From positions 228,545 to 292,544 of the forward strand of contig NZ_MUNM01000040.1 of the NCBI RefSeq assembly GCF_002286815.1: DNA of 64,000 nucleotides, written 5' to 3'. The position numbers and the translations under genes were made by a program. Within the stretch, counting starts at the first letter, position 1. Each line of letters starts with the position of its first letter. Below the pieces are notes generated by a model. It made no database searches. It was not told the origin of the DNA and was given only the letters and a program-made list of their open reading frames with translations. Below, piece after piece: positions 18,525 through 27,036 of this stretch. The stretch comes from Pseudomonas sp. PICF141 (GTDB lineage Bacteria > Pseudomonadota > Gammaproteobacteria > Pseudomonadales > Pseudomonadaceae).

Positions 18525-19589
18525 ATGTTCCGTCCCAAATTATTGTTCACCAGCCTTGCCGCCCTCGCTCTGGGCGCCTGTTCGCCCCAGGACCCACAAG
18601 CGGTCACGTCGGCAGCCATCGCCAAGCAAGTGATCCTGCCGACCTACAGCCGCTGGGTCGAAGCCGACCGTCAATTGGCGGTCAGCGCCCTGGCGTTCTG
18701 CCAAGGCAAGGAAAACCTCGAAACCGCCCGCGCCGACTTCCTGCACGCACAAAAAGCCTGGGCCGAGTTGCAACCGCTGTTGATCGGGCCGTTGGCCGAA
18801 GGCAACCGTTCGTGGCAGGTGCAGTTCTGGCCGGACAAGAAGAACCTGGTCGGCCGTCAGGTCGAGCAACTGGTGACCGCGCAACCGCAGATCGATGCTG
18901 CCGCCCTGACCAAGTCAAGCGTGGTTGTGCAGGGGCTCTCGGCCTACGAATACATCCTGTTCGACAGTAAGATCGACATGGCCGACAGCACGCAGAAAGC
19001 CAAATACTGCCCGCTGCTGACCGCCATTGGCGAACGCCAGAAACAACTGGCCGAAGAGATCCTGTCGCGCTGGAACACCAACGACGGCATGCTCGCGCAG
19101 ATGAGCAAGTTTCCCAACCAGCGCTACGCCGACTCTCACGAAGCGATCGCCGATCTGTTGCGCGTGCAAGTGACGGCGCTGGACTCTTTGAAGAAAAAAC
19201 TCGGCACGCCGATGGGCCGTCAGAGCAAGGGCACGCCACAGCCATTCCAGGCCGATGCGTGGCGCAGCCAATCGTCGCTGCAGGGCCTGCAAGCCAGCCT
19301 GAGTGCGGCGCAAACCGTTTGGGTCGGTGTCGACAACAAAGGCCTGCGCGGCCTGTTGCCGAGCGAGCAGAAACCCTTGGCCGACAAGATCGACGCAGCC
19401 TATGCAACGTCCCTGAAACTGTTCGCCAGCAACCAGCGCTCGCTGACCGACATGCTCACCGACGAGGCCGGTCGCCAGCAGCTCAACGCGATCTACGACA
19501 GCCTCAATGTTGTGCATCGCCTGCACGAAGGCGAACTGGCCAAGGCGCTGGGCATCCAACTGGGCTTCAACGCCAACGACGGTGACTGA
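18525..19589 (+). CDS. Second imelysin-family lipoprotein, GxHxxE histidine missing
   Basis: A 354-residue lipoprotein with signal MFRPKLLFTSLAALALGAC (Cys19) and an all-helical imelysin domain. The position of the GxHxxE motif reads GLSAYEYILFD, so the histidine is a serine while the glutamate remains. Intact motif in the first imelysin and altered motif here suggest that the two copies have different ligands or that this one has lost metal binding. It shares an operon with the di-haem gene before it and overlaps or abuts the DUF1513 gene after it (TGATG at 19587). Confidence 0.88.
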   Translation: MFRPKLLFTSLAALALGACSPQDPQAVTSAAIAKQVILPTYSRWVEADRQLAVSALAFCQGKENLETARADFLHAQKAWAELQPLLIGPLAEGNRSWQVQFWPDKKNLVGRQVEQLVTAQPQIDAAALTKSSVVVQGLSAYEYILFDSKIDMADSTQKAKYCPLLTAIGERQKQLAEEILSRWNTNDGMLAQMSKFPNQRYADSHEAIADLLRVQVTALDSLKKKLGTPMGRQSKGTPQPFQADAWRSQSSLQGLQASLSAAQTVWVGVDNKGLRGLLPSEQKPLADKIDAAYATSLKLFASNQRSLTDMLTDEAGRQQLNAIYDSLNVVHRLHEGELAKALGIQLGFNANDGD

Positions 19590-19603
19590 TGAGGGCAAGT
19601 GCC

Positions 19604-20701
19604 ATGCTGCGACGCCAGGCTCTGACGTTAGGGAGTTTGCTGCTGGGTGCGGTGACACTGGGCGGCTGGACGCTGTTCAAACAAAAGGACAAAAGCCCGC
19701 TGCTGCTCTCGGCGCGGGATGACGTTGACGGCAAACACTACGCCGTCGGTTATCGACTGGATGGCACCCGGGTGTTTGCCACCCAGGTCGGCCAGCGTTG
19801 CCACGACATCATCAACCACCCGACTCGGCCGATAGCGCTGTTCGTCGCCCGGCGTCCGGGCACCGAGAGTTACCTGATCGACCTGCGCGACGGCACGTTG
19901 TTGCAAACCGTGGTTTCGCAGCCGAACCGGCACTTCTACGGGCACGCAGTGATTCACCAGAGCGGCAAATGGTTGTACGCCACCGAGAACGACACCTCCG
20001 ATCCGGGCCGCGGCCTGCTCGGTGTGTATCAATTCGAAGGTGAGCGACTGGTGCACAGCGGCGAGCTTTCCACCCACGGTGTCGGCCCGCATCAGGTGTC
20101 GTGGATGCCCGATGGCGAGACGCTGATTGTGGCCAACGGCGGCATTCGCACCGAGGCCGAAAGCCGGGTCGAGATGAACCTCGACGCGATGGAGCCGAGC
20201 CTGGTGTTGATGCAGCGCGATGGCACTTTGTTGAGCAAGGAAACACTGGCTCAGCAGATGAACAGTGTGCGGCACTTGGGCGTTGCCAGTGACGGCACCA
20301 TTGTCGCCGGTCAGCAATTCATGGGCGCTGCCCACGAGTCGTCGCAGCTGCTGGCGATCAAGCGTCCCGGCCAACCGTTCGTGGCGTTCCCGGTGCCCGA
20401 GCATCAGTTGCAGGCCATGGGGCATTACACCGCCAGCGTCGCCGTCCACAGCGAACTGCGTCTGGTCGCCCTGACGGCGCCGCGAGGCAACCGCTTTTTT
20501 ATCTGGGACCTGGACAGCGGTGACGTGCGCCTGGATGCGCCACTTCCCGACTGCGCCGGCGTCGGAGCCGTGGCCGATGGTTTTGTCGTGACCTCCGGTC
20601 AAGGACGCTGCCGATACTACGATTGCCGCCAGACAACCCTTGTTGCAAAACCGCTGGAATTGCCTGCGGGGCTCTGGGACAACCATCTGCATCTGATCTG
20701 A
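19604..20701 (+). CDS. DUF1513 beta-propeller-like periplasmic protein
   Basis: About 365 residues. The N-terminus MLRRQALTLGSLLLGAVTLGGW is a signal with twin arginines, so Tat export is possible. The rest has the repeated strand pattern of a beta-propeller (HPTRPIALFVARRPG, GVGPHQVSWMPDGETLIVANGG, NSVRHLGVASDGTIVAG), typical of DUF1513. Two starts are possible: ATG 19589, which overlaps the preceding stop, or ATG 19604, which has AGGG eight bases upstream and is preferred. Last gene of the imelysin cluster; DUF1513 proteins co-occur with imelysins and di-haem proteins, but their function is unknown. Confidence 0.87.
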   Translation: MLRRQALTLGSLLLGAVTLGGWTLFKQKDKSPLLLSARDDVDGKHYAVGYRLDGTRVFATQVGQRCHDIINHPTRPIALFVARRPGTESYLIDLRDGTLLQTVVSQPNRHFYGHAVIHQSGKWLYATENDTSDPGRGLLGVYQFEGERLVHSGELSTHGVGPHQVSWMPDGETLIVANGGIRTEAESRVEMNLDAMEPSLVLMQRDGTLLSKETLAQQMNSVRHLGVASDGTIVAGQQFMGAAHESSQLLAIKRPGQPFVAFPVPEHQLQAMGHYTASVAVHSELRLVALTAPRGNRFFIWDLDSGDVRLDAPLPDCAGVGAVADGFVVTSGQGRCRYYDCRQTTLVAKPLELPAGLWDNHLHLI

Positions 20702-20717
20702 TCCCACCCGCCCCTTG

Positions 20718-20815
20718 TAGGAGCGAAGCTTGCTCGCGAAAGCAATATATCAGTCGGTATTTGCGCTGACTGACACACCGCTTTCGCGAGCAAGCTTCGC
20801 TCCTACCGGTTTTGT
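20718..20815. repeat. REP-like inverted repeat, family B
   Basis: TAGGAGCGAAGCTTGCTCGC at the left is matched by its exact reverse complement at the right around a variable centre. It separates the imelysin cluster from the efflux operon. Confidence 0.9.
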
Positions 20816-20908
20816 ACTCGCTTGTAAAAAGTGGCAGTTGGATTCACTGCCACACTCGGAGTAATGTTCCCGCCTGTCTCATCCGGTTTTCTCCAAGGAA
20901 ATGGAAAT

Positions 20909-22057
20909 ATGCTGCGCCGCCGCATGCTGATCATGTTGGGTATTGTTCTGCTAATCGTGCTGCTGCTGGCCGGTTATAAAGCCTTTTCTATCTACACGAT
21001 GATGCAAGGCTTTTCCGCGCCGAAACCGCCGATAAGTGTCGCCGTGGCCACCGCCACCGAACGTCCGTGGCAAAGCCGTTTGCCAACGGTCGGCACCCTC
21101 ACGGCGCTGCAAGGGGTCGACCTGAGTCTGGAGATCGCCGGCACCGTCAAAGAGGTGCAGTTCGAGTCGGGGCAGAAGGTCAAGGCTGGTCAGCCGATCC
21201 TGCAACTCGACACCGCTGTTGAAACCGCCCTGCTGGCCACCGCCCAGGCCGACCTGGGACTGGCGCAACTGGATTACGGTCGCGGCAGCCAACTGGTGGG
21301 CAGCCAGGCGATTTCCAAAGGCGAGTTCGACCGACTCTCGGCGGTGTTGCAAAAGAGCCGGGCCACGGTCAATCAGCTCAAGGCGGCACTGGAGAGAAAA
21401 CGCATCCTCGCCCCGTTCAGCGGCACCATCGGCATTCGCCGGGTGGACGTTGGCGACTACGTGGCCAGCGGCACGATGATCGCCACCCTGCAAGACCTCA
21501 GCAGCCTCTATGCCGACTTCTTTGTGCCCGAACAATCCGTGCCGAAAATCGCCTTGGGCCAACCCGTACAGGTGACAGTCTCGGCCTATCCGGCACAGAG
21601 CTTCCCCGGGACCATCAGTGCGATCAACCCGAAGGTCGAGAGCAGCACCCGCAATGTCCTGGTGCGTGCCACCCTGGCCAACCCCGATGGCAAATTGCTG
21701 CCGGGCATGTTCGCCAGCCTGCAGGTACTGTTGCCCGATCCGCAGCCACGCATTGTGGTGCCCGAAAGCGCGATTACCTACACCCTTTATGGCAACTCGC
21801 TGTACGTCGTGGCGCAGAAAAAGGCCGAAGACGGCAGCGTCGAAAAAGACGATAAGGGCGAGCCGATCCTGATCGCCGAACGGCGCTTCATCGAAACCGG
21901 CGAGCGCCGCGACGGGATGGTCATGATCACCAAAGGCGTGCAGAACGGCGAAAAAGTGGTCACGGCCGGCCAGATCAAACTGGACCACGGCGCGCACATT
22001 GCCATCAGCGACGACAAGACCCTAGCCGAGAAGAGCAGTCCGCCGCGCGCTGACTGA
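20909..22057 (+). CDS. mexV: RND efflux periplasmic adaptor, MexV-like
   Basis: A 382-residue membrane fusion protein. It has an N-terminal membrane anchor (MLIMLGIVLLIVLLLAGY), a lipoyl half-motif GVDLSLEIAGTVKEVQFESG, a coiled-coil hairpin (ATAQADLGLAQLDYG to VNQLKAALERKRILAPFSG) and beta-barrel and membrane-proximal domains. It bridges the inner-membrane pump to the outer-membrane channel. The ATG at 20909 is preceded by AAGGA; upstream frame is leader. Position after the imelysin cluster and before a 1008-residue RND pump matches mexVW of P. aeruginosa. No outer-membrane channel gene follows, so an OprM-type channel from elsewhere is needed. Confidence 0.9.
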   Translation: MLRRRMLIMLGIVLLIVLLLAGYKAFSIYTMMQGFSAPKPPISVAVATATERPWQSRLPTVGTLTALQGVDLSLEIAGTVKEVQFESGQKVKAGQPILQLDTAVETALLATAQADLGLAQLDYGRGSQLVGSQAISKGEFDRLSAVLQKSRATVNQLKAALERKRILAPFSGTIGIRRVDVGDYVASGTMIATLQDLSSLYADFFVPEQSVPKIALGQPVQVTVSAYPAQSFPGTISAINPKVESSTRNVLVRATLANPDGKLLPGMFASLQVLLPDPQPRIVVPESAITYTLYGNSLYVVAQKKAEDGSVEKDDKGEPILIAERRFIETGERRDGMVMITKGVQNGEKVVTAGQIKLDHGAHIAISDDKTLAEKSSPPRAD

Positions 22058-22070
22058 TCAAGGAATCCAC

Positions 22071-25000
22071 ATGGCTTTTACCGATCCGTTCATCCGCCGC
22101 CCGGTGCTCGCCACCGTGGTCAGCCTGTTGATTGTGCTGCTGGGCTTCCAGGCCTGGAGCAAGTTGCCGCTGCGCCAATACCCGCAAATGGAAAACGCCC
22201 TGATCACGGTGACCACCTCTTACCCCGGGGCCAACGCCGAAACCATCCAGGGCTACATCACCCAACCGATGCAGCAGAGCCTGGCCAGCGCCGAAGGCAT
22301 CGATTACATGACGTCGGTCAGTCGCCAGAACTTCTCGGTGATTTCGATCTACGCGCGCATCGGTTCCAATAGCGACCGCTTGTTCACCGAACTGCTGGCC
22401 AAGGCCAACGAGGTGAAGAACCAGCTGCCCCAGGACGCCGAAGACCCGGTGCTGAGCAAGGAAGCCGCCGACGCTTCGGCACTGATGTACATCAGTTTCT
22501 TCAGCGACGAACTGAGTAATCCGCAGATCACCGATTACCTGTCGCGGGTCATCCAGCCGAAACTGGCGACTCTGCCGGGGATGGCCGAAGCCGAGATTCT
22601 TGGCAACCAGGTATTCGCCATGCGCCTGTGGCTGGACCCGGTGAAGCTCGCCGGTTACGGCCTGAGTGCCAGCGATGTGACCAACGCCGTGCGCCAGTAC
22701 AACTTCCTCTCCGCCGCCGGCGAAGTGAAAGGCGAGTATGTGGTCACCAGCATCAACGCCAACACCGAACTCAAATCCGCCGAAGCCTTCGGTGCGATTC
22801 CGCTCAAGGTCGATGGCGACAGCCGCGTGCTGTTGCGGGACGTGGCGCGGGTCGAGATGGGCGCGGAAAACTACAACACCATCAGCTCTTTCGGTGGCAC
22901 GCCGTCGGTGTACATCGGCATCAAGGCCACGCCCGGCGCCAACCCGCTGGATGTGATCAAGGAAGTGCGCAAGATCATGCCGGAGCTGGAAGCCCAGTTG
23001 CCGCCGAATCTGAAGGGTGAAATCGCCTACGATGCCACGCTGTTCATTCAGGCCTCCATCGACGAAGTGGTGAAAACCCTGTTCGAAGCGGTCCTGATCG
23101 TGATCGTGGTGGTGTTCCTGTTCCTCGGCGCCTTGCGTTCGGTGGTGATCCCGGTGGTCACCATTCCGCTGTCGATGATCGGCGTGATGTTCTTCATGCA
23201 GATGATGGGTTACTCGATCAATCTGCTGACGTTACTGGCGATGGTATTGGCCATCGGGCTGGTGGTGGACGATGCCATCGTGGTGGTGGAAAACATCCAC
23301 CGGCATATCGAAGAAGGCAAGACGCCGCTGGATGCGGCTATCGAAGGTGCCCGGGAAATCGCCATGCCGGTGGTGTCGATGACTATCACCCTGGCGGCGG
23401 TCTATGCGCCGATCGGTTTCCTGACCGGCCTGACGGGGGCATTGTTCAAGGAGTTCGCCCTGACCCTGGCCGGGGCGGTGGTGATCTCCGGCGTCGTTGC
23501 CCTGACGCTGTCGCCGATGATGTGCGCCCTGCTGCTGCGCCACGATGAAAACCCTACCGGCCTGGCCCATCGCCTGGACGTGATCTTCGAAAGCCTCAAG
23601 CGCCGCTATCAGAGCGTGCTTCATGGCACCCTCAATACCCGGCCGGTGGTGCTGGTGTTCGCGCTGATCGTGCTGTGCCTGATTCCGGTGCTGCTGAAAT
23701 TCACCAAATCGGAGCTGGCGCCGGACGAGGACCAGGGCGTGATCTTCATGATGGCCAGCGCTCCGCAGACGGCCAACCTCGACTACCTGAACACCTACAC
23801 CGACGAGTTCCTCACGATTTTCAAGGAGTTCCCCGAGTACTACTCCTCGTTCCAGATCAACGGTTTCAACGGCGTGCAATCGGGGATTGGCGGCTTTCTG
23901 CTCAAACCCTGGAACGAACGCGAGCGGACCCAAATGCAGATTCTGCCCGAGGTCCAGAGCAAGCTGGAAAGCATCCCCGGGTTACAAATCTTCGGCTTCA
24001 ACCTGCCCTCCCTGCCGGGCACCGGCGAAGGCTTGCCGTTTCAATTCGTGATCAATTCCGCCAACACTTACGAGTCGTTGCTGGAGGTAATGGACCGGGT
24101 GAAAAAAAGAGCGATGGAATCCGGCAAGTTCGCTTTCGTCGATGTTGACCTGGCTTTCGACAAACCCGAAATCGTCGTCGATATCGATCGGGCCAAGGCC
24201 GCACAAATGGGCGTGTCCATGCAGGCCCTGGGCGGGACCCTGGCGACGTTATTGGGTGAGGCGGAAATCAACCGTTTCACTATCGAAGGCCGTAGCTACA
24301 AAGTCATTGCGCAGGTGGAGCGGCCTTTTCGCGATAACCCCGACTGGCTGAACCACTATTACGTCAAGAACACCCAGGGCGAATTGCTGCCCCTGTCGAC
24401 CCTGATCACCGTGACCGACCGGGCTCGCCCCCGCCAGTTGAACCAGTTCCAGCAACTCAATTCGGCGATTCTTTCCGGGGTTCCGCTGGTCAGCATGGGT
24501 GAAGCCATCGACACCGTGCGCCAGATCGCCCGGGAAGAAGCGCCGGCGGGTTACGCTGTCGACTATGCCGGCGCATCGCGGCAGTACGTTCAGGAAGGCA
24601 GCGCGCTGTGGGTCACCTTCGCCTTGGCGCTGGCGATCATCTTTCTGGTGCTGGCCGCTCAGTTCGAAAGTTTCCGCGACCCACTGGTCATTCTGGTCAC
24701 CGTGCCGCTGTCGATCTGTGGCGCGTTGATCCCGCTGTTCCTTGGCTGGTCGAGCATGAATATTTATACCCAAGTGGGCTTGGTGACCCTGATCGGGCTG
24801 ATCAGCAAACACGGGATCCTGATCGTCGAGTTCGCCAACCAGTTGCGCAAAGAGAAGGGCCTGTCGCCTCGCGAAGCAGTGGAGGAAGCGGCGGCCATTC
24901 GCCTGCGTCCGGTATTGATGACCACGGCGGCGATGGTGTTCGGCATGGTGCCCTTGATCATCGCCACGGGCGCGGGTGCGGTCAGCCGGTTCGACATCGG

Positions 25001-25097
25001 CACGGTGATCGCCACGGGGATGTCGATCGGGACGCTGTTCACCTTGTTCGTATTGCCGTGCATTTACACATTGCTGGCCAAGCCTGATAAACCTTGA
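22071..25097 (+). CDS. mexW: RND multidrug efflux pump, MexW-like
   Basis: A 1008-residue inner-membrane transporter with the RND layout: helix 1 at the N-terminus (FIRRPVLATVVSLLIVLLG), two large periplasmic loops and 12 helices. The proton relay residues are present: Asp400-Asp401 in helix 4 (GLVVDDAIVVVENIHRH) and Lys913 in helix 10 (GLISKHGILIVEFANQ). It starts 13 bases after mexV and is in one operon with it. MexVW exports fluoroquinolones, tetracycline, chloramphenicol and erythromycin in P. aeruginosa; specificity here is inferred. The stop codon lies inside a 16-base sequence repeated at 25218, with a REP element between the copies. Confidence 0.93.
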   Translation: MAFTDPFIRRPVLATVVSLLIVLLGFQAWSKLPLRQYPQMENALITVTTSYPGANAETIQGYITQPMQQSLASAEGIDYMTSVSRQNFSVISIYARIGSNSDRLFTELLAKANEVKNQLPQDAEDPVLSKEAADASALMYISFFSDELSNPQITDYLSRVIQPKLATLPGMAEAEILGNQVFAMRLWLDPVKLAGYGLSASDVTNAVRQYNFLSAAGEVKGEYVVTSINANTELKSAEAFGAIPLKVDGDSRVLLRDVARVEMGAENYNTISSFGGTPSVYIGIKATPGANPLDVIKEVRKIMPELEAQLPPNLKGEIAYDATLFIQASIDEVVKTLFEAVLIVIVVVFLFLGALRSVVIPVVTIPLSMIGVMFFMQMMGYSINLLTLLAMVLAIGLVVDDAIVVVENIHRHIEEGKTPLDAAIEGAREIAMPVVSMTITLAAVYAPIGFLTGLTGALFKEFALTLAGAVVISGVVALTLSPMMCALLLRHDENPTGLAHRLDVIFESLKRRYQSVLHGTLNTRPVVLVFALIVLCLIPVLLKFTKSELAPDEDQGVIFMMASAPQTANLDYLNTYTDEFLTIFKEFPEYYSSFQINGFNGVQSGIGGFLLKPWNERERTQMQILPEVQSKLESIPGLQIFGFNLPSLPGTGEGLPFQFVINSANTYESLLEVMDRVKKRAMESGKFAFVDVDLAFDKPEIVVDIDRAKAAQMGVSMQALGGTLATLLGEAEINRFTIEGRSYKVIAQVERPFRDNPDWLNHYYVKNTQGELLPLSTLITVTDRARPRQLNQFQQLNSAILSGVPLVSMGEAIDTVRQIAREEAPAGYAVDYAGASRQYVQEGSALWVTFALALAIIFLVLAAQFESFRDPLVILVTVPLSICGALIPLFLGWSSMNIYTQVGLVTLIGLISKHGILIVEFANQLRKEKGLSPREAVEEAAAIRLRPVLMTTAAMVFGMVPLIIATGAGAVSRFDIGTVIATGMSIGTLFTLFVLPCIYTLLAKPDKP

Positions 25098-25105
25098 CGT
25101 CAAAA
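25090..25105 (+). repeat. Left copy of a 16-bp direct repeat flanking a REP block
   Basis: AACCTTGACGTCAAAA, spanning the mexW stop codon; an identical copy lies at 25218-25233. Confidence 0.85.
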
Positions 25106-25126
25106 GATCGCAGCCTTCCAGACGGT

Positions 25127-25214
25127 GATCGTTCCCACGCTCTGCGTGGGAACGCAGCCCGGGACGCTCCGCGTCCCATCTAGAGGCATTCTCACGCAGA
25201 GCGTGGGAACGATC
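25127..25214. repeat. REP-like element, family A
   Basis: GATCGTTCCCACGCTCTG and its reverse complement at the ends, with the GGACGCTCCGCGTCC inner arm present; 88 bp. It lies between mexW and the terminator hairpin at 25238. Confidence 0.9.
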
Positions 25215-25217
25215 GGC

Positions 25218-25233
25218 AACCTTGACGTCAAAA
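25218..25233 (+). repeat. Right copy of the 16-bp direct repeat
   Basis: Identical to 25090-25105 and placed directly before the terminator stem, as if this were the original mexW-terminator junction. Confidence 0.85.
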
Positions 25234-25237
25234 AAGC

Positions 25238-25267
25238 AAAAGGCCTCGCAACTGCGAGGCCTTTTAT
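25238..25267. terminator. Bidirectional terminator between mexW and the inaA operon
   Basis: Stem AAAAGGCCTCGCA / TGCGAGGCCTTTT with a 2-base loop. A-rich on one side and T-rich on the other, it can serve both converging transcripts. Confidence 0.9.
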
Positions 25268-25283
25268 TTGGGCTTCAATTTGT

Positions 25284-25511
25284 TCAACTCTGTGGCCTCA
25301 GTCCTTGAGAAAGTCCGAACATGAACAGTAACAAGTCATGATCGGGTTGAGTGGCCACGGGTGCTTTGGCAACCCGGGGCAACGGACAATGCGCGTCACT
25401 GTGAACGGAGCTGAGGACTTGCGTACGGGGCTGCTCCCATGCCGCCACCGCCAATGAAGCAACTGCCAAGGCTCCGGCTAAAAACAAACCTCGTGCAATT
25501 TCGAGTTTCAT
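25284..25511 (-). CDS. Small exported hypothetical protein coupled to inaA
   Basis: A 75-residue product, MKLEIARGLFLAGALAVASLAVA and so on, with a clear signal peptide (cleavage near AVAAWEQ) and a short mature part of about 50 residues containing one cysteine and a hydrophobic LLLFMFGL segment near the end. Its ATG overlaps the TAA of the preceding gene by one base (TAATG), so translation is probably coupled. No family was recognised. Position after the methyltransferase and inaA-like genes suggests an envelope role under ColRS, which is inference. Confidence 0.65.
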   Translation of the reverse strand: MKLEIARGLFLAGALAVASLAVAAWEQPRTQVLSSVHSDAHCPLPRVAKAPVATQPDHDLLLFMFGLSQGLRPQS

Positions 25512-26227
25512 TAATATAAGCCTTTGATAGCGCTGCCAAACGCCGTCTCATAAAAATAGACGAGTTTTTTCCAGTCCGTATCGCTGAACGACGAGTGGCG
25601 GCGCAGCTGTTTCAGGTCATGTGCGGCCGCTTGATGGGGGGTCAAGCGCTGCCGACATTTTTCCAGATCGATCAACGCCACCTCGACCCTGGCTGACTCG
25701 CCTTCGCCGGTGACGCGCACGAATACGTGCTTGATGTAGATACAGCTGTGTTGCCAACGGCCCTTGTGCATGCGGGCCAGGTTATCGGCCAAATCCTTCA
25801 ACACGCGATCGTGCACCGCCTCACCGTAACGCTCGCGACCACCCTCCGCGTACCAGTGTTTGATTTCCCCGAAACCATCCAGGGATTTTGTAACCAGCAA
25901 GGCGCGCCATTTGTGCTGGGGATCGCGCTGCGCCCCGCAGAAAACGATTTGCGGAACACGAACGTCGAGTAGACGCAAAGCAATGAGCGCATCGCGCTCG
26001 CGTAACACCGTCGGTCGGCCAAACGGGTGGAATGCGCTGCGATAGAGATGCCCGGTTTGACGCTTGATATAGAGCAATTGCCCATCACTGCCCACAACGC
26101 GCTGCACGCCACTTTCGCCACCGCGACGGACATTGGGTTCTTCTACCCATTCGCCGCGCAGGTTCCAGAAATAGTCGAAGCGGTCCGGAGAAACCGCTGC
26201 CGTCTGTGCGGCACATTGCATTGCCAT
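25511..26227 (-). CDS. inaA: InaA-like lipopolysaccharide kinase-family protein
   Basis: A 238-residue protein of the Kdo/WaaP kinase superfamily: LLYIKRQTGHLYRSAFHP carries the lysine of the nucleotide-binding strand, LADNLARMHKGRWQHSCIYIKHVFV corresponds to the catalytic-loop region, and VALIDLEKCR gives the DLE in place of DFG-like metal binding. InaA homologues are envelope-stress or weak-acid inducible and may phosphorylate LPS core; the target here is unproven. The start at 26227 has AAGAGGT upstream. It begins 4 bases after the methyltransferase stop, and colS/colR lie upstream on the same strand. Confidence 0.87.
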   Translation of the reverse strand: MAMQCAAQTAAVSPDRFDYFWNLRGEWVEEPNVRRGGESGVQRVVGSDGQLLYIKRQTGHLYRSAFHPFGRPTVLRERDALIALRLLDVRVPQIVFCGAQRDPQHKWRALLVTKSLDGFGEIKHWYAEGGRERYGEAVHDRVLKDLADNLARMHKGRWQHSCIYIKHVFVRVTGEGESARVEVALIDLEKCRQRLTPHQAAAHDLKQLRRHSSFSDTDWKKLVYFYETAFGSAIKGLY

Positions 26228-26231
26228 CTTG

Positions 26232-26900
26232 TTACCTCTTGCGTAATACGTACACCCGCCACATGGCATAGAACGGTAAAAAATCCAGGTACTCCTGGAT
26301 CCGAAAACCCGCCTGCTCGAATTCCTTTTCAACCGTGGCGGCCGGTAACACAAATCGATTCTGGTAACCCTCCTGACGACGTCGCTTCTCGGCGCGCTTG
26401 CGTTTCCAGGCCTTGAAATTGCCGTCCACCCACAACGAAACAATTACGCTGTCACGGGTGACACGTTCGAATTCGCGCAGGATCGCCAGTCGATGCTCGG
26501 CTTCACCGATGTGATGAAGCAAGCGCATGCAGAAAATGCTGTCGACAGCGTTATCGGGCAGGGCAATGTCGAATGCAGAAGTGTGCAAGGGTTGTACCCG
26601 TTTCACCACGTCGGCGGGTTGCGCCTGCACGGCCACTTTCAACATGGACTCCGAGTTGTCGGCCCCAATGATGACTCGGTTGTGTTTTTCAGCCAGCAGC
26701 GGCCAGAAACGTCCCGCGCCGCACGGCAAATCCAGGACCAACCCAGGTTCACCGGCCAGCGTCAGCGCTTTTCGCGCCAGCTGTTCGTCACGCCAGTGGG
26801 ACAGCCGGCGGTTAAGTCCCTCCTGATGCTTGCGCAAATATTTCTGTGCGTGCTGATCGTCGTATTTCTCGGAAAAATCGAGTTTGATCGGGCCAGCCAT
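26232..26900 (-). CDS. Class I SAM-dependent methyltransferase
   Basis: A 222-residue methyltransferase. Motif I is LVLDLPCGAGRFWPLL (about residues 54-69), followed by an acidic VIIGADNSESML strand and DSIFCMRLLHHIGE as motif IV. The C-terminal part has basic KRKRAEKRRRQ. The ATG at 26900 is preceded by GGAGACCGCAG. It is the first gene of a three-gene unit with inaA and a small exported protein. In P. aeruginosa the same gene pair lies beside colS. A near-match to the ColR site lies 70 bases upstream (26970). The probable substrate is an envelope component; this is inferred. Confidence 0.88.
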   Translation of the reverse strand: MAGPIKLDFSEKYDDQHAQKYLRKHQEGLNRRLSHWRDEQLARKALTLAGEPGLVLDLPCGAGRFWPLLAEKHNRVIIGADNSESMLKVAVQAQPADVVKRVQPLHTSAFDIALPDNAVDSIFCMRLLHHIGEAEHRLAILREFERVTRDSVIVSLWVDGNFKAWKRKRAEKRRRQEGYQNRFVLPAATVEKEFEQAGFRIQEYLDFLPFYAMWRVYVLRKR

Positions 26901-26969
26901 CTGCGGTCTCCTGAACGTCTGATGGCTATCACCTTAGGTAATGCGCTGTCAGCGTCAGGTCATGCGTGT

Positions 26970-26985
26970 GTGAAAAATTTGTCAT
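26970..26985 (-). promoter_or_regulatory. Near-match to the ColR binding site upstream of the methyltransferase operon
   Basis: Minus strand reads ATGACAAATTTTTCAC. The ColR consensus as I remember it is YYNASNNYTTTTTCAC; the invariant TTTTTCAC and the A-C pair match and two degenerate positions do not. It lies 70 bases before the start codon. Confidence 0.5.
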
Positions 26986-27036
26986 GTAAAACCCGGAACT
27001 ATTTCAGGGTTTTACCAGGCCGAATTTCGTTTCCTG

